From Capsicum annuum (lineage: Eukaryota > Streptophyta > Magnoliopsida > Solanales > Solanaceae), in NCBI RefSeq assembly GCF_002878395.1, contig NC_061116.1, positions 125,996,976 to 126,060,975 on the forward strand: DNA of 64,000 nt, read 5' to 3'. This document shows, in pieces, positions 61,891-64,000 of this stretch. The notes beneath the pieces are model-generated. The model saw only the letters and a program-made list of their open reading frames with translations, ran no database searches and was not told where the DNA came from. The stretch's first letter is position 1. Each line of letters begins with the position of its first letter. Made by a program: the position numbers and the translations under genes.

Positions 61891-63224
61891 TATATACTAG
61901 AGGAGCATGGTCCGTGTCAGCACGGGCCCAATATTTAGATATTTTTTTTTTTTCAATCTTGATATATTTAAATAAATTTTTTTAATAAAAGAATTGCATA
62001 TGTTTTCTAGGATTCATTCAGAATCTAGCATGGGTTCAACATATGTTATTTTAATATGTATTTAGATAATTTAAGTTGTTAACTATTTTAATTTATAATA
62101 TTTTTTAATGTAATTTTCAAATTAATATACGTTACTTTTCTTTTCCAAATTATTGAGGCATTGATAGTCAATTATATTTTAAAAATAATTTAAGTTTTTA
62201 ATTATTGTGATTTATAATACTTTTCTTCTATTCCAATTTCAGTGACACTAATATAATTTCAAGAATCGACCAAATATTTTATATCTTTTAAATTTTTTAA
62301 GTTGGCAATTATTGTGATTTCTAGTATTTTTCATGTAATTTTTTTGAAATATATAACATATTAATTTTTTTTTAGATATTTTAAGTTGTTAACAATTGTA
62401 ATTTATAATACTTTTTTATGTAATTTTTGAATCATATATGCTACTCTCCTTGTCCAGAATTTTGTGTCGACGACAACCAATTATATTTTTTAAATAATTT
62501 AAATTTTTGATCATTGTGATTTATAATATTTTTTCTATCTCAACTTATGTGGCACAATGCTTAAATGACCATAATAATTAATTAGGGGTGATATAGTAAA
62601 ATCACGACTGAAGCAGCTGAAGTAGAAATCAGTCAATTTTTTAATTTTTTTTTTGTTAATTATTGTTATTTATAGTAATTTTTATTTCATTTTCAAATAA
62701 TATATGTTGCTTTATATCTTCTTATGTCCCTTCCCAATTTACGTGATACTAATATAATTTTGATAGTCAATCAAATATTTTATGTTGACATATCATTTTG
62801 TTATTCTTATTTTTCTAATACATAAATGACTTATAATAAGGAGTGATATAGTAAAATCATCGTTCGAAAGACGAAAATTTAATTTAAAATATTAAGGGTT
62901 AATTTAGTATTTTATGTCTATTTTATTCTTCATTAAATATTATTTATTTTCTTAATACTTAGATGACTCATAATAATTAATTAAGAGCGATTAATTATGT
63001 TATTACTATAAAAATTAATATAATTTTATCATATCCAAAAGTAATCATCAATAATTCACCGGAATAGTATATTAATTAAATACGAGATGCTATATTAGCA
63101 TATGCAAAATATGATATTATTAAACATTATTGGATAGTGCATTATATTTATCTTTCACAATAATAAAATTTTACTATATATTTTTCTTTATTTTTTTTAA
63201 CTTGATACATATTGACCCAACACA

Positions 63225-63324
63225 NNNNNNNNNNNNNNNNNNNNNNNNNNNNNNNNNNNNNNNNNNNNNNNNNNNNNNNNNNNNNNNNNNNNNNNNNNNN
63301 NNNNNNNNNNNNNNNNNNNNNNNN
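63225..63324. other. Assembly gap (N run)
   Basis: About 100 N. It lies inside AT-rich repeats. The ORF spanning it (63130-63402) is an artefact. Confidence 0.98.
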
Positions 63325-63560
63325 TTTTATCTATTTTTAAAAAAATATTTTAACTTGTTAATTATTGTGATCTATAATAATTTTTACGTAATTATCAAAT
63401 AATATATTTACTCCTTGTGTCCCAATTTATGTGGTTTCGATACAATTTTGAGAGTCAACTAAAATTTTTATATATCTTTTAAATATTTTAAGTTGTTAAT
63501 TATTATGATTTGCAATAGTTTTTCTTTTATCTCAATTTATGTGGCATTGCTAAAATAATG

Positions 63561-64000
63561 AGAGTCAACAAAATTTTTATATGTCTTTTAAATATTTTAA
63601 GTTATTAAATATTGTGATTTGTGGGAACAAATTAGTTTTGAACATGATAGCCAATTAAATAAATAAAATTTTTTTACTTCTAATATGTAGTTATAGTTAA
63701 TTAATATAAATTAATATAGTATATTAAATATTTAAATCATTATGATGAAGCAATGGAATTATTATATATTGGGGCATAGTATGTAATTAAGTGGGAGTAG
63801 AAGGGTTTTTTGGTAAGAGTCAATAAAATTTCTATATGTCTTTTAAATATTTTAAGTTATTAATTATTGTGATTTGTGGCAACAAATTAATTTTGAACAT
63901 GATAGACAATTAAATAAATAAATTTTTTTTACTTCCAATATGTAGTTATAGTTAATTAATATAAATTAATAAAATATATTAAATATCTAAATCATTTTGA
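63561..64000. repeat. Tandem 255-bp AT-rich repeat
   Basis: A copy starting at 63561 (AGAGTCAACAAAATTTTTAT) and a copy starting at 63816 (AGAGTCAATAAAATTTCTAT) run in parallel through TTGAACATGATAG and ATGTAGTTATAGTTAATTAA to the window end. Confidence 0.85.

Larger units (their letters stand above)
61897..64000 (-). mobile_element. Second Helitron-like 3' end and repeat-rich body
   Basis: A|CTAG at 61896-61900 is followed by the hairpin GGTCCGTGTCAGCACGGGCC. The body shares the TAATTAATTAGGGGTGATAT / GAAGCAGCTGAA stretch (62575-62630) with the element at 40746-42362, in the same orientation relative to the CTAG end. The body consists of degenerate repeats of TTTTAAGTTGTTAATTATTG. The other end is outside the window or in the gap. 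Confidence 0.4.

Noticed and set aside
63130..63402. ORF across the N run
   Set aside because: It exists only because the gap is read through as unknown residues.

Overview
The window is plant nuclear DNA, most likely from a Solanaceae species. The clues are at least eight copies of a retroposon tail ending in TTG repeats (shared by Solanaceae RTE-type LINEs and TS-type SINEs), an Au/SolS-like SINE piece, dense Ty3/gypsy and Ty1/copia remains, and one split gene with canonical GT-AG introns. I cannot fix the species from the sequence alone. A gap of N lies at 63225-63324.

The only host gene I can support is a plus-strand, apparently intact gene for the plastid UDP-glucose pyrophosphorylase UGP3. 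I traced it by hand as 17 exons from 19267 to 58698. All phases join without a stop, giving 865 codons plus stop. The coding sequence is 2.6 kb and the introns total about 36.8 kb. Most of that is in introns 1, 8, 10 and 16, which are packed with transposable elements.

Layout. 1-4875: two members of one non-autonomous LTR family in opposite orientation, one inserted in the other. 4876-7018: unassigned, with a GCTAAAG motif cluster. 7019-17814: a decayed minus-strand Ty3/gypsy element with about 2.2 kb LTRs, interrupted by a 5'-truncated plus-strand relative. 17815-19266: upstream region with a MITE-like element. 19267-58698: UGP3. Intron 1 holds a deleted copia element and a LINE. Intron 6 holds a SINE/RTE tail. 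Intron 8 holds two Mutator-like elements, an inverted retrocopy of UGP3's own exon 6 region, and a young LINE with a snap-back 5' junction. Intron 10 holds a copia element carrying a hAT element and a Helitron-like element that itself carries a LINE, followed by a TRIM-like LTR element. Intron 16 holds a decayed copia element and a complete LTR element of the 1-4875 family with matching target duplications. 58699-64000: 3' UTR, then AT-rich repeat DNA with Helitron-like ends.

Function. UGP3 makes UDP-glucose in the plastid stroma, the substrate that SQD1 uses for sulfolipid synthesis. The rest is transposon sequence. The most notable biology is how the elements interact with the gene: RTE-type retroposition of a partly spliced piece of UGP3 back into its own intron, and insertions placed 34-40 bp from splice acceptors.
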